Assembly: GCA_934691725.1 (NCBI GenBank)
Contig: CAKUTF010000006.1
Location: 1-64,000 of the forward strand
Length of the DNA: 64,000 nucleotides
From: an uncultured Fibrobacter sp.
GTDB lineage: Bacteria > Fibrobacterota > Fibrobacteria > Fibrobacterales > Fibrobacteraceae
Direction of reading: 5' to 3'
Shown one piece after another: positions 33,209-41,834 of the stretch. Each line of letters begins with the position of its first letter. The stretch's first letter is position 1. The notes beneath the pieces were generated by a model, which was given only the letters and a program-made list of their open reading frames with translations, searched no databases and was not told the DNA's origin. The translations under genes and the position numbers were made by a program.

Positions 33209-34618
33209 CTACCCTTCAAGCTCCCCGAAACCCATGTTCGCGTCGGCCATTCCCGCACCTTCTTCTTCGGCAACGTAGTTTTCGAACCGCGTGTACTGCG
33301 GGGTCCATGTCAGGTCGATATCCGCTGTCGAACCGTTGCGGTGCTTCGCCACCAAGAGCTGCGCCTTGTTCTTGTCAGCCTCGTCGTGACTACGGTAGAA
33401 CGGGCGTTCAATGAACCACACCATGTCCGCGTCCTGTTCGATGGAGCCGGATTCGCGAAGGTCCGAAAGCTGCGGGCGCGTCTTTCCTCCGCGGGCGGAA
33501 TCGGCGCGGTCTTCCGTCTTACGCGAAAGCTGTGCGAGAGCGATGACCGGGATTTTCAAGTCCTTCGCCAAAATTTTCAAACCGCGAGAAATCGCACCGA
33601 CAGCGACCGCTCGGTTTTCCTCGCGTCCCGTCTTCATCAGCTGGAGGTAATCGACTATCACGAGGTCAAGACCCGCTTTCCGCTTGAGACTCCGACACTT
33701 CGAGAGGAGTTCCATAATGCCTAAATCCAAATTGTCATCGACATAGAGCGTATTCGTCTGCATAATGCGGCTAGCAACTCCCGGAAGCTTCGAGTATTCG
33801 TCACGATTCAACCTGTTCGCCCGAAATTTGGAAAGCTCGATTCCCGCCATCGAACATAAAATACGCTGCATCAGCTGTTCCGCGCCCATTTCCAGGCTGA
33901 AGAATGCGACATGCTTCCCATAGTTGAAGCTCGAATTCGCAGCAAGGGTCAGTGCAAACGCCGACTTTCCCATACCGGGACGCCCTGCGAGAATGATCAA
34001 ATCCGAAGGCTGCAAGCCGTTCGTCAAGCGATCCAGATCCGTAAACCCGGTCGGGCAACCCGAAAGGCCGTCCTTTCGATTTTCGAGAGCCTTCAAGACT
34101 TCTTCGACGACGGCGCTCGCCGGGCGAAGCGAATTCTTTACCTGCTTCTCGGCCAGCGCCATGATGTCGCCTTCCACCTTCGAAATCACCTCGTCCGGTT
34201 CGGAAGACGGGTCTTCCGCTTCACGGATGGCGTTCGTCGCCGAGGCAATCAGTTTGCGCATCGTCGATTTTTTCCGAATCAATTCGGCAAGAACCTTCGC
34301 CTGCGCCGCGCTGCCTACGGATTCGACAAGGCGGAGAAGATAATCCCTGCCCCCCGCCGCTTCTAGCCGATTTTCCTTTTCGAGCGAAGCGGAAAGCGTG
34401 ACAATGCCAATCGGAATGTTCAGCTGCGACTGCTTTTGCAGGGCCTCCCAGATAATCCTGTGGCGTTCCTGGTAGAAGTCCTCGGGGTCGAGAAGCGAGA
34501 TAACCTCCGAAAGGGCGTCCGTATCCTGCATCACGCCGCCGAGAAAGGCTATCTCGGCCTCGACCGCCTGCGGGGTTGACCTTCCCGCGGCTTCGTAATT
34601 TTCCTGTCCGATGGGCAT
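33209..34618 (-). CDS. dnaB: Replicative DNA helicase DnaB
   Basis: The 469-aa protein is a complete DnaB: N-terminal primase-interacting domain (about 12-115), linker, and RecA-type motor domain with Walker A GRPGMGKS (212-219), the DYLQLM segment and ELSDLRESGSIEQDAD-type motif (here QLSDLRESGSIEQDAD). It unwinds DNA ahead of the replication fork as a hexamer. AAGGAG precedes the ATG. No intein interrupts the motor domain, although DnaB is a common intein host. The gene sits inside the rnc-mlaF operon, 21 bp after the UDG-like gene. Confidence 0.97.
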   Translation of the reverse strand: MPIGQENYEAAGRSTPQAVEAEIAFLGGVMQDTDALSEVISLLDPEDFYQERHRIIWEALQKQSQLNIPIGIVTLSASLEKENRLEAAGGRDYLLRLVESVGSAAQAKVLAELIRKKSTMRKLIASATNAIREAEDPSSEPDEVISKVEGDIMALAEKQVKNSLRPASAVVEEVLKALENRKDGLSGCPTGFTDLDRLTNGLQPSDLIILAGRPGMGKSAFALTLAANSSFNYGKHVAFFSLEMGAEQLMQRILCSMAGIELSKFRANRLNRDEYSKLPGVASRIMQTNTLYVDDNLDLGIMELLSKCRSLKRKAGLDLVIVDYLQLMKTGREENRAVAVGAISRGLKILAKDLKIPVIALAQLSRKTEDRADSARGGKTRPQLSDLRESGSIEQDADMVWFIERPFYRSHDEADKNKAQLLVAKHRNGSTADIDLTWTPQYTRFENYVAEEEGAGMADANMGFGELEG

Positions 34619-34639
34619 CTAAAAACTCCTTTCTAGAAT

Positions 34640-35449
34640 TTAGCCAAAAAAGCCGCTCTTCGGAATATGCGTTTTCCAGGTGACGAGCTTTAAATGCTTA
34701 TCGTTCAGCATTTCTTCGGGATCGATGAGGGCCGTTGCCGGAACTTTTGCAAATTCAAGCGGAGTTCCCCCAAAATCAAGCACCTTGGCGTTTTGCGAAA
34801 GAGCCTGTTTTAAAAGCTTGTCCCCGAAAAATACGAGCGTCTGCGGACAAACCAGCGAGACTTCCTTTTCGAGCATCTTCTTAAAAAGAATCGCGACCTG
34901 GGGAAGAACCGACCGGTTCACCGGCTTCTTGCAGAAATAAGTGACGCCGATGTGATTCACGGAAATTTTTAAACTTTCGAACATCCGAACGACCATCTGC
35001 CCGACATCGGAATTCAAGTAGCCGCTTCGATATTTTTCAAGCGGCGTATAGACGACGAGAAGCAGCCTCGGACTTTGCAGGTTGCCTTCGCCCTTTGCGA
35101 AAATCGATTTCGCATAGATTTTTTCGGACGCGACACGACTGTAAAAATCGCCAAGGCTTTCCGCCGATTCAAACGCCGACGGGATGGCTGATCTTGCCGA
35201 TTCGGGAATTACGATTTTTTCGCTCGGAACGAATGTGCGCTTGCCAGTCGAAGCCGAAGGGACGTCCTGAGCCGAAGAAGGATTTGCGGTGACAAATGGC
35301 GGAACAGTCTGCCGAGAAACCGCCGGCAGGACAGGAGATGTCGCTTGGCGAACGGGCTTATATGTCCACGGTTCGTCAAGGATTACCTTGTCCGTACCGA
35401 TATCGATCTGCTCCGCCAGATACCTGGCAAGTTCCGTAAAATCAGGCAT
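34640..35449 (-). CDS. Uracil-DNA-glycosylase-like protein with degenerate motifs
   Basis: The 269-aa protein has a low-complexity N-terminal half (about 1-120, Pro/Ser/Ala-rich) and a C-terminal domain of about 150 aa that follows the order of family 4/5 uracil-DNA glycosylases: LLLVVYTPLEKYRSGYLN in place of the GEAPG...G motif 1, VTYFCKKPVNRS like the ITNVVKCRPPxNR segment, TLVFFGDKLLKQAL like the LG..A helix, and ALIDPEEMLNDKHLK in place of the HPxxLL motif 2. The catalytic residues and the four iron-sulfur cysteines are not conserved. It is therefore probably not an active glycosylase. It overlaps coaBC by 8 bp and precedes dnaB. Confidence 0.6.
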   Translation of the reverse strand: MPDFTELARYLAEQIDIGTDKVILDEPWTYKPVRQATSPVLPAVSRQTVPPFVTANPSSAQDVPSASTGKRTFVPSEKIVIPESARSAIPSAFESAESLGDFYSRVASEKIYAKSIFAKGEGNLQSPRLLLVVYTPLEKYRSGYLNSDVGQMVVRMFESLKISVNHIGVTYFCKKPVNRSVLPQVAILFKKMLEKEVSLVCPQTLVFFGDKLLKQALSQNAKVLDFGGTPLEFAKVPATALIDPEEMLNDKHLKLVTWKTHIPKSGFFG

Positions 35450-36653
35450 CGGGAGACTCCCACCGGCGATTCACCCGTTCGACGACCTCCCGGGCAAGTT
35501 CCGCCTTGGAACGGAATTCAAGTTCGGGAACAGGCAGTCCTTTTTCAAGAACCGCAAAAGGTACAGCGTCCTTTCCAAAGCCGCCATCCGAAAGGACCGG
35601 CGTATTCAAGACGAGGAAATCCGCTCCGCTCTTTTCGAGCTTTTCAAGTCCATGCCGCTTCACATCATCCGTTTCCAGCGCAAATCCGACGATTACCTGC
35701 CCCGATTTTTTATTCTTTACCGAGTCGCGTAAAATATTCGGATTCGGTTCAAGTTCTAAAGTCAACTGGCTACGGCTATCCTTAATCTTCGTCTCGCTCG
35801 CTTGCTTCGGACGATAATCCGCAACCGCTGCGCAGTGCACGAGGACATCAAAGGTCGATTGGCGGGAAAGAACCGCGTCATACATCTGTCTGGCGCTTTT
35901 CACGGGAACTTCCTCTGCGCCAAAAGGCACTCCCACATCCATCGGGCCATGAACAAGCGTAACATCGTAACCTGCATCCAAGAAGGCTTTGGCAAGGGCA
36001 AAAGCGGTCTTTCCGCTAGAACGGTTCGATATGTAGCGGACCGGATCGATAGCTTCCTCGGTGCGGCCCGCGGTAACTAGGACGGAACGGTTCAATCGTT
36101 TTTCGGATGCTTCGCGGTGGCTTTTCAGCACTTTGACGATTTCCGACGGTTCCATGAAACGCCCCGGACCTTTTTCGCCGCAAGCCAGTTCCCCGTCCGA
36201 AGGCGCAAGGACGTGCGTATCGGAAAATTCCCGAAGAATTTCCAGATTGCGCTGCACGGCGAACGAACGATACATGGCGGAATTCATCGCCGGGAATACC
36301 CATTTTTCGCAAGTACTTGACATAAAGCAGAGCGAAACGGGATCGTCCGCTAGGCCGCCGGCAAACTTTCCGATAGAATCGGCAGAAGCCGGGGCGACGA
36401 TGTAGAGATCTGCCCAGCGCGGGAAATCGATATGCTGAAAAGGTCGCGCTTCCAAGGCGCCATCCTGGATGTAAACCGGGCACTTGGAAAGCGAAGCGAA
36501 CGAAAGCGGCGCAACAAATTTTGTCGCGGCAGGAGACATCGCGACACGAACTTCCGCACCTTCCTTTTGGAGCAAGCGCAAAAGTTCGCAAGCCTTGTAG
36601 GTGGCAATGCTTCCCGTCACCCCAAGGAGAATCTTCTTTCCCGAGAGAATCAT
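35442..36653 (-). CDS. coaBC: Phosphopantothenoylcysteine decarboxylase/synthetase
   Basis: This 403-aa bifunctional enzyme makes 4'-phosphopantetheine for coenzyme A. The N-terminal CoaC flavoprotein (about 1-185) has GVTGSIATYKA, the active-site region PRWADLYIVAPASADSIGKFAGGLADD and PAMNSAMY. The C-terminal CoaB synthetase (about 190-400) has VTAGRTEEAIDPVRYISNRSSGK (first and last parts of residues 192-214) and AAVADYRP. Both lengths are normal. Start overlaps the trxB-like stop (ATGA) and its end overlaps the UDG-like gene. Confidence 0.96.
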   Translation of the reverse strand: MILSGKKILLGVTGSIATYKACELLRLLQKEGAEVRVAMSPAATKFVAPLSFASLSKCPVYIQDGALEARPFQHIDFPRWADLYIVAPASADSIGKFAGGLADDPVSLCFMSSTCEKWVFPAMNSAMYRSFAVQRNLEILREFSDTHVLAPSDGELACGEKGPGRFMEPSEIVKVLKSHREASEKRLNRSVLVTAGRTEEAIDPVRYISNRSSGKTAFALAKAFLDAGYDVTLVHGPMDVGVPFGAEEVPVKSARQMYDAVLSRQSTFDVLVHCAAVADYRPKQASETKIKDSRSQLTLELEPNPNILRDSVKNKKSGQVIVGFALETDDVKRHGLEKLEKSGADFLVLNTPVLSDGGFGKDAVPFAVLEKGLPVPELEFRSKAELAREVVERVNRRWESPDA

Positions 36654-37552
36654 TTTTTACCGTCCTTCGCTCGCAGATTTCGAAGATAGGCGACCGCCCC
36701 GAGTCCCGCCTTCGCTCCGTCACCGACAGCCACGGCGACCTGCAAGACACCGCCTAGGCAATCCCCGGCGGCAAAAAGCCCGGGAACGGTTGTCATCCGG
36801 TTTTCATCGACGATTAGTTTATTCGATTCCAAGGCTGCTCCCGCCTTTCGGGCTAAATCCGCAGCACTCGCCGATCCTATTGCAACAAAAATTCCATCGA
36901 CAGGAATTTCCCTGCCGCTTTCAAAGCGCAACCGCTTGACATGTCCGTCGCCTTCGACCGCAACAACCTTTTCCTTTTCCACGGAAAATCCGGCTGGAAT
37001 TTTCACGGAAGGTTCCGCGCCAAGCGTGCAGACGGAAACCTTTGCCGCAAGCGGCAAAAGTTCTTCCGCTTCGGAAATCGCATAGGCCCCGTTTCCAAGG
37101 ACTGCGACATTTTTTTTGCGGTAAAAAAAACCGTCGCAAACAGCACAATAGCTCACGCCTTTTCCTTCAAAGGAATCAATGCCCGGGACAGGAACTTTCG
37201 AGCGCAAGGCCCCGGCGGCAACGATTACCGACTTCGCCGAAAAATTCAAAACCGTTTCTTCGTTCGTTCGAATTCGAACGTGAAATTTTTCGCTGAACAT
37301 CAGGTCGAGGACTTCCCCGAAAAGAAAATCCGCACCGAGATTTTTGGCCTGTTCCTCTCCGCGCCTTTCGAGTTCCGCGCCGGAAACGGGTTCCGCAAAA
37401 CCGTAATAGTTGGCAATCAGGTGCGCCTTTCCCAGAGCGCCTTCGTCTTTTGCGACGACCAATACCGAAAGATTTGCCCGGAGCGCGTAAAGCGCAGCCG
37501 AAATTCCCGCCGGTCCTTTTCCAACGATGATGATATCAAATTCATTCCGCAT
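36650..37552 (-). CDS. Thioredoxin-reductase-like flavoprotein
   Basis: The 300-aa protein has the two-domain fold of low-Mr thioredoxin reductases: FAD loop VGKGPAGISAALYA, active-site CAVC followed by DG (about 135-139), NADPH loop VLGNGAYAISEA, and the C-terminal FAD motif GLFAAGDCLGG. It would reduce thioredoxin or a similar partner with NADPH. The HRRR-type NADPH specificity residues of classical TrxB are not seen, so the hydride donor may differ. Start overlaps the binding-protein stop by 11 bp; its end overlaps coaBC by 4 bp. Confidence 0.85.
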   Translation of the reverse strand: MRNEFDIIIVGKGPAGISAALYALRANLSVLVVAKDEGALGKAHLIANYYGFAEPVSGAELERRGEEQAKNLGADFLFGEVLDLMFSEKFHVRIRTNEETVLNFSAKSVIVAAGALRSKVPVPGIDSFEGKGVSYCAVCDGFFYRKKNVAVLGNGAYAISEAEELLPLAAKVSVCTLGAEPSVKIPAGFSVEKEKVVAVEGDGHVKRLRFESGREIPVDGIFVAIGSASAADLARKAGAALESNKLIVDENRMTTVPGLFAAGDCLGGVLQVAVAVGDGAKAGLGAVAYLRNLRAKDGKK

Positions 37553-39341
37553 CGCGAACCTCTTCCCTTTCCATGGGTAACGCCGTTCCCGCTTTCATCG
37601 CCGCGGAAAGCGTCCGGGACTTTTCACTGGAATACCACCAATAGACAGGAATGCTTTCGTCTTCACGTCCGAATTTCGTATAGACGTTCTTGGGCGTTCC
37701 AAAACGGTTCCAATAAAGAATCCGATGGAAATCACACTGCCACATCAGAACATAGGGGACGATTTCCGAAAGGCGCTTGTCAAGGGAACGCAAAATTTCG
37801 TTTCGCTTCGCCATGTCGAATTCCGTTTTTTGCAGCTTGACTAAACTATCGACAACAGGGTCTGCAACGCCCGTGACATTATTCGTCCCGATGTCGTTTG
37901 CCGTTTCGCTGGACCACGAGGCCTCCGGGTCGGAAAGGCGCGAGCTTCCCCATGCTATCCAATACATGTCGAAGTCCGCATTGTCCAAACGTTTTCTGAG
38001 CGTGCTCTGGGACATCTGTTCGATGGAAACCCGGATTCCCGCCTTCTGGAGAGTTTCCTGGTAGAATGTCAAATGGCGCAAATCCTCGCTTGCCGTGATA
38101 AAGGAAATTTCAAAAGGCTTGCCGTCCTTCTCGAGCATTCCCTTGTTCCCGGGAACATATCCCGCTTCCGAAAGAAGTTTTCGCGCAAGATCCATGTCGA
38201 ACGGGTAGTTTTCCGCCGACGGATTCGAATGGCCTTTCCAGAGATCCGGATAATAGCTGTTCAGCAAAAAGTACTGGTCATACATATACTTTTCGTTCAT
38301 CAGCTTGCGGTCCATCAGGTAGGAAAGAGCCTTGCGCACCCGGACATCCTGAAATTTTTCGCGGCGAAGGTTTATCGCCATTCCCTGGAAGCCGATCGGT
38401 TCGCGATTGTAAATGCGCTGCTTTACCGCCCAGCCTTTTTGCACGGCGGGGAAATCCGTCTGCTTCATCCAGATGGAAGACGTGTAAACCGCATAGGCGT
38501 CCAGGTCGCCTTTCTTGAACGCTTCGAGCGCTTTCGTCCGGTCCTCCATGAAGCGGTAGCGGATTTTTTCAAAGTTGTATTTGCCGCGGTTCCAGTTCTT
38601 GTGGAAGCCCCACCAGTCCGCATTCCGGGAAAGTTCCACGTAGCGGTCTTCCCGAAAATCCGAAATCCGGTAAGGGCCTTCGACAACCGGAAAATGGTAA
38701 CGAATCTGGTTGAAATCCTTGCCGTTCCACGCATGCTTCGGAAAGGCGACCAGCCCGGCTGCTTCCCAGAAATTCGCCCAGTGGACCGTTTTCGCCGAAA
38801 CGGAAATCGTCAGGGAATCGAGAATCCTTGGACGCTCGAACCGCGAAAGCCCCACTTTGAAAATCGGCGTCAGGTTTTTCGGGTCCATAATGACGTCGTA
38901 ATAGAACTGGACATCTTCGGCGGTGATGCGCGTGCCATCGCTCCACTTTGCCCGCGGGTCGATATGAAACGTAAACGTCAGGCTGTCTGCGGAAATTTCC
39001 CACCGGTCCGCCAAAATTCCAATCGGTCTGTCTTCCGTCGAATGGAGAGAAACCAGCGGTTCGAACATCAGGCTCATCAGCCCTGCACTAAAGCTGTTGT
39101 AATCCTCCCACATATTGAACGATTTCGGCATCGAGGCCCCCCACAGCCGAATGGTCCCGCAAGGGACAGCGTTTTCGCTTGCCACCGGATCGAATTCTCC
39201 GTCGGCATCTTCCGGGTAGGACACGACAGGACATTTTACATCCAAAGTCTTCGCTGTTTTTTCGGAACTTTCCTGACAGGAACTAAAAAACAGGGCACAA
39301 GACACGGCAAACGGAACTAGGCACTTTCCGAGACGCTTCAT
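37542..39341 (-). CDS. Oligopeptide-type solute-binding lipoprotein (SBP_bac_5)
   Basis: The 599-aa protein has a lipoprotein signal (lipobox FFSSC) and the family 5 solute-binding fold, with the typical segments LADRWEISADSLTFTFHI, KWSDGTRITAEDVQFYYD and RKALSYLMDR. Such proteins bind peptides or related ligands for ABC importers. I start at 39341 because this ATG overlaps the rnc stop (ATGA) and directly opens the signal peptide; the longer frame runs through rnc. No permease or ATPase for import is next to it, so the transporter must be encoded elsewhere or the protein has another role. Confidence 0.88.
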   Translation of the reverse strand: MKRLGKCLVPFAVSCALFFSSCQESSEKTAKTLDVKCPVVSYPEDADGEFDPVASENAVPCGTIRLWGASMPKSFNMWEDYNSFSAGLMSLMFEPLVSLHSTEDRPIGILADRWEISADSLTFTFHIDPRAKWSDGTRITAEDVQFYYDVIMDPKNLTPIFKVGLSRFERPRILDSLTISVSAKTVHWANFWEAAGLVAFPKHAWNGKDFNQIRYHFPVVEGPYRISDFREDRYVELSRNADWWGFHKNWNRGKYNFEKIRYRFMEDRTKALEAFKKGDLDAYAVYTSSIWMKQTDFPAVQKGWAVKQRIYNREPIGFQGMAINLRREKFQDVRVRKALSYLMDRKLMNEKYMYDQYFLLNSYYPDLWKGHSNPSAENYPFDMDLARKLLSEAGYVPGNKGMLEKDGKPFEISFITASEDLRHLTFYQETLQKAGIRVSIEQMSQSTLRKRLDNADFDMYWIAWGSSRLSDPEASWSSETANDIGTNNVTGVADPVVDSLVKLQKTEFDMAKRNEILRSLDKRLSEIVPYVLMWQCDFHRILYWNRFGTPKNVYTKFGREDESIPVYWWYSSEKSRTLSAAMKAGTALPMEREEVRDAE

Positions 39342-40177
39342 TTTTTCGACATTTCCTTTTCTTTTTTGGCAATCATCTTCTTCGTGATTTTCTCCGGCTT
39401 TTCGATGACTAGCGCAGGGTTCGTTTTGGCGGATTCTTCGGCTTTCAACCGTTCCAGAGCCTTTCGCGCGGCATCCTGTTCCGCCTTCTTTTTGGACGGG
39501 CCTTTTCCGCGACCGTATTCTTCTCCTTGGAACATAACCGTCATTTCGAATTCCTTGCAGTGTTCCGGACCGCTTTCCGAAACAATCTCGTAATCGGGCG
39601 GGGGAAGCGCTCGGGCCTGCATATATTCCAGCAAGGCGCTCTTGTAATTGATAAAATCCTCTTCGGAAACGACTTCCTGGATGTTCGGGAAGATATGTCT
39701 TTCCAAAAACTTTCGGCACTGCTTGATGTCGCTGTCGAGATAAATTGCCCCGAGAATCGCTTCAAACGCGTCTTCCAAAAGACTGTCACGGTTTCTTCCG
39801 CCATTTCGCGCTTCGCCTTTTCCCACGCGGAGATATTCCCCCAAATTCCAGCTGCGCGCGATTTTCGTCAAAGCCTGCCCCGATACGACAACACTCTTCA
39901 TCTTGGCGAGATCGCCTTCCGGCAGATGGGGATAAGTCTTATACAGATATTCCGTCACCAGCATGTTCAAGATGGAATCGCCCAAAAATTCCAAACGTTC
40001 ATTGTTTTCCCAGTAAGGCATTTCCTTTCCCGAGAGCCAGGAGCGATGTACCAAGGCGTGTGCCAAAAGTTCCGGTTTCTTAAATTCGTAGCCGAGGCTG
40101 TTTTCCAAATCGTTTCCCGACTTCTTGCGAAACCATAAAAAAATGCGACGGATGACGTTTTTACCTTTTTTTTCCAT
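39338..40177 (-). CDS. rnc: Ribonuclease III
   Basis: RNase III cuts double-stranded RNA in rRNA and mRNA processing. The 279-aa protein has the signature ERLEFLGDSILN (about 58-69), the second catalytic segment EDAFEAILGAIYLD, and a C-terminal double-stranded RNA-binding domain (about 170-240: PPPDYEIVSESGPEHCKEF, GRGKGPSKKKAEQDAARKAL), ending in a Lys-rich tail of 30 aa. The start at 40177 is backed by a TATCTT box 8 nt upstream and no ribosome site, which suggests a leaderless message. It is the first gene of the eight-gene operon. Confidence 0.95.
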   Translation of the reverse strand: MEKKGKNVIRRIFLWFRKKSGNDLENSLGYEFKKPELLAHALVHRSWLSGKEMPYWENNERLEFLGDSILNMLVTEYLYKTYPHLPEGDLAKMKSVVVSGQALTKIARSWNLGEYLRVGKGEARNGGRNRDSLLEDAFEAILGAIYLDSDIKQCRKFLERHIFPNIQEVVSEEDFINYKSALLEYMQARALPPPDYEIVSESGPEHCKEFEMTVMFQGEEYGRGKGPSKKKAEQDAARKALERLKAEESAKTNPALVIEKPEKITKKMIAKKEKEMSKK

Positions 40178-40191
40178 ATAGGCAAAAGATA
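40177..40191 (-). promoter_or_regulatory. -10 box next to rnc start (leaderless operon message)
   Basis: On the minus strand TATCTT (40186-40191) stands 8 nt before the ATG at 40177. No Shine-Dalgarno sequence is present between them. Confidence 0.4.
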
Positions 40192-40259
40192 AAAATATTC
40201 CATTTTTAGAAATCAGCGGACAGAGGCGAGTCGGAGCTTGTGTGGGCCTTAGAACCGCG

Positions 40260-40905
40260 GACATCTAAGTTTAGGGATTAGGAATAGTCTGCAGACGTCT
40301 AGGCTTTTGGGAAGAGTCAAGCGGGACAAGGTATGATGTCATTCCCCGGCTTGACCGGGGAATCTCCTTTCAGAGAAGGGATTGCCGGGTCACGCCCGGC
40401 AATGACAGGCTAGCGAGCTTGTCGAGATATTCAGAGCTTAGTTGATAGAACTGAGAGCTTAGAACCAGTGGGCAGTGAGCAGTGTCCAGTGGTCAGAGCC
40501 GTGAACGGCTAAGCTTTCGGGAAGCGGAACAAGGTACAACGTCATTCCCCGGCTTGACCGGGGAATCTCCTTTAAGGAATGGGATTTGGCAGGTTAGCGA
40601 GCTTGTCGAGATATTCAGAACTTAGTTGAGAGAACTTAGCGCTTAGAACCGCAGACGTCAAACTTTTAAGATACAAGAACATAGATGTCTGCAAATCTAA
40701 GTTCTCAGCACTAAGCTCTAAGTTCTGATCCCCCTGTTCCCTAACTGTTCGCTAGTCACTGACCTCTGGCACCGGCTCGCTAAACAGCCAATTCCTCACT
40801 GCTAATTGCTCACTGAATCCTGTTTCCTGATTTCTGCCAACTAACAACTCTCAACTAAGCTCGAAGCTCTCCGTTCTAAGCGCAATCCCCCATTCCTAAA
40901 TTCCT
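40260..40905. repeat. Mosaic intergenic repeat region with tandem duplication
   Basis: This 650-bp interval has no gene. It contains two copies of a block: 40303-40370 with 40513-40573, and 40404-40466 with 40588-40650. Each block holds the palindrome ATTCCCCGG-CTTGA-CCGGGGAAT; the first also holds ATTGCCGGG-TCACG-CCCGGCAAT (40381-40403). Around them lie short motifs (AACTTAGTTGAGAGAACTTAG, GCAGACGTC, CTCACTGCTAATTGCTCACTG) shared with 31260-31620 and 19130-19260. It looks like a build-up of non-coding mobile repeats rather than a single element. Confidence 0.7.
40613..40728 (-). repeat. 116-bp inverted repeat, right arm
   Basis: This is the reverse complement of 31375-31490, equal in length and nearly identical. 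Together the arms enclose the rnc-mlaF operon. Confidence 0.85.
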
Positions 40906-40919
40906 ATAATTGGCCCATG
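40905..40919 (+). promoter_or_regulatory. Perfect -10 (TATAAT) six bases before a start codon
   Basis: TATAAT at 40905-40910 is followed by TGGCCC and the ATG at 40917. The geometry places the transcription start on the ATG, so the DMT transporter message should be leaderless. No good -35 is visible. Confidence 0.55.
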
Positions 40920-41834
40920 GCAAATCTTGGCTATAGTTTTCTACTGGTTCTGACCGCATTCATCTGGGGAACGGCATTCGTCGCCCAGGTCGAAGGAAAT
41001 TCCGCGGGTCCCTTTGTATTCACATGTCTTCGAAGCTTTATCGCAGCGGCATTCCTGTTCGGACTTTTTAAAATCCTCGACAAGTTCGGGAAAAGCCCCA
41101 AACGCCCTAAAAATTCAAAGGAGAAAAAAACGCTCTGGGTTGCAGGCATCCTTTGCGGAACGGCTCTCGCTTTCGGAAACAATCTGCAGCAGCTAGGAAT
41201 TTTTTTGGGAACATCCGCCGGGAAATCCGGTTTTCTCACGACATGCTACATTTTCATCGTCCCGATTTTAAGCCTCTTTCTCGGAAAAAAAGGCTCGGTC
41301 AAGACTTGGATTTGCGTGGCGCTTGCGCTTGTCGGGCTTTACATGCTCTGCATCCGGGAAGACTTTTCCCTGGAATTCTGCGACATCGTTTCGTTCCTCT
41401 GCGCAATCGCCTTTGCCGTCCAGATTCTCGTCGTCGATAAATTTGTCGGAACCGTCGATAACATCCGGCTGTCCTGTATCCAGTTCCTAATCGTGGGAAT
41501 CCTGTCCGCATTTCCCATGTTCTTTGTCGATATGCATGCCTCGACCCGCGGGATTCAAAATGCGATAAAGATATATTCCCAAGCGAGTTCCTGGTTTCCG
41601 CTTCTCTATGCGGCAATCCTATCGAGCGGAATAGCCTTTACATTGCAAATTATCGCACAAAACAAGATAAGGCCCACCGTCGCTTCGCTTCTGATGAGCC
41701 TCGAATCCGTATTTGCCGTACTCTCCGGCTGGATAATTCTCGGGGAGCGCCTTTCTCCGAAAGAAGCTTTCGGCTGCATCCTGATTTTTTCAGCCGTAGT
41801 CTTCTCCCAGATTCGTTTCAGCCGAAAAGCCTAG
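40917..41834 (+). CDS. DMT/EamA family transporter
   Basis: The 305-aa membrane protein has ten hydrophobic segments in two EamA halves. AFIWGTAFVAQ near the start and the C-terminal LLMSLESVFAVLSGWIILGERLSPKEAFGCILI are typical of drug/metabolite transporters that export amino acids or other small metabolites; the substrate cannot be told from sequence. A TATAAT box sits 6 nt before the ATG. Its TAG stop shares the tetramer CTAG with the nhaC-type gene on the other strand. Confidence 0.9.
   Translation: MANLGYSFLLVLTAFIWGTAFVAQVEGNSAGPFVFTCLRSFIAAAFLFGLFKILDKFGKSPKRPKNSKEKKTLWVAGILCGTALAFGNNLQQLGIFLGTSAGKSGFLTTCYIFIVPILSLFLGKKGSVKTWICVALALVGLYMLCIREDFSLEFCDIVSFLCAIAFAVQILVVDKFVGTVDNIRLSCIQFLIVGILSAFPMFFVDMHASTRGIQNAIKIYSQASSWFPLLYAAILSSGIAFTLQIIAQNKIRPTVASLLMSLESVFAVLSGWIILGERLSPKEAFGCILIFSAVVFSQIRFSRKA

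Noticed and set aside
38073..39320. Plus-strand open frame of 415 codons opposite the binding-protein gene
   Set aside because: Shadow of a conserved family on the other strand, with no ribosome site or domain.
40303..40728. CRISPR array
   Set aside because: Repeats are few, of unequal length, contain long palindromes, and have no regular unique spacers; no cas genes are present.
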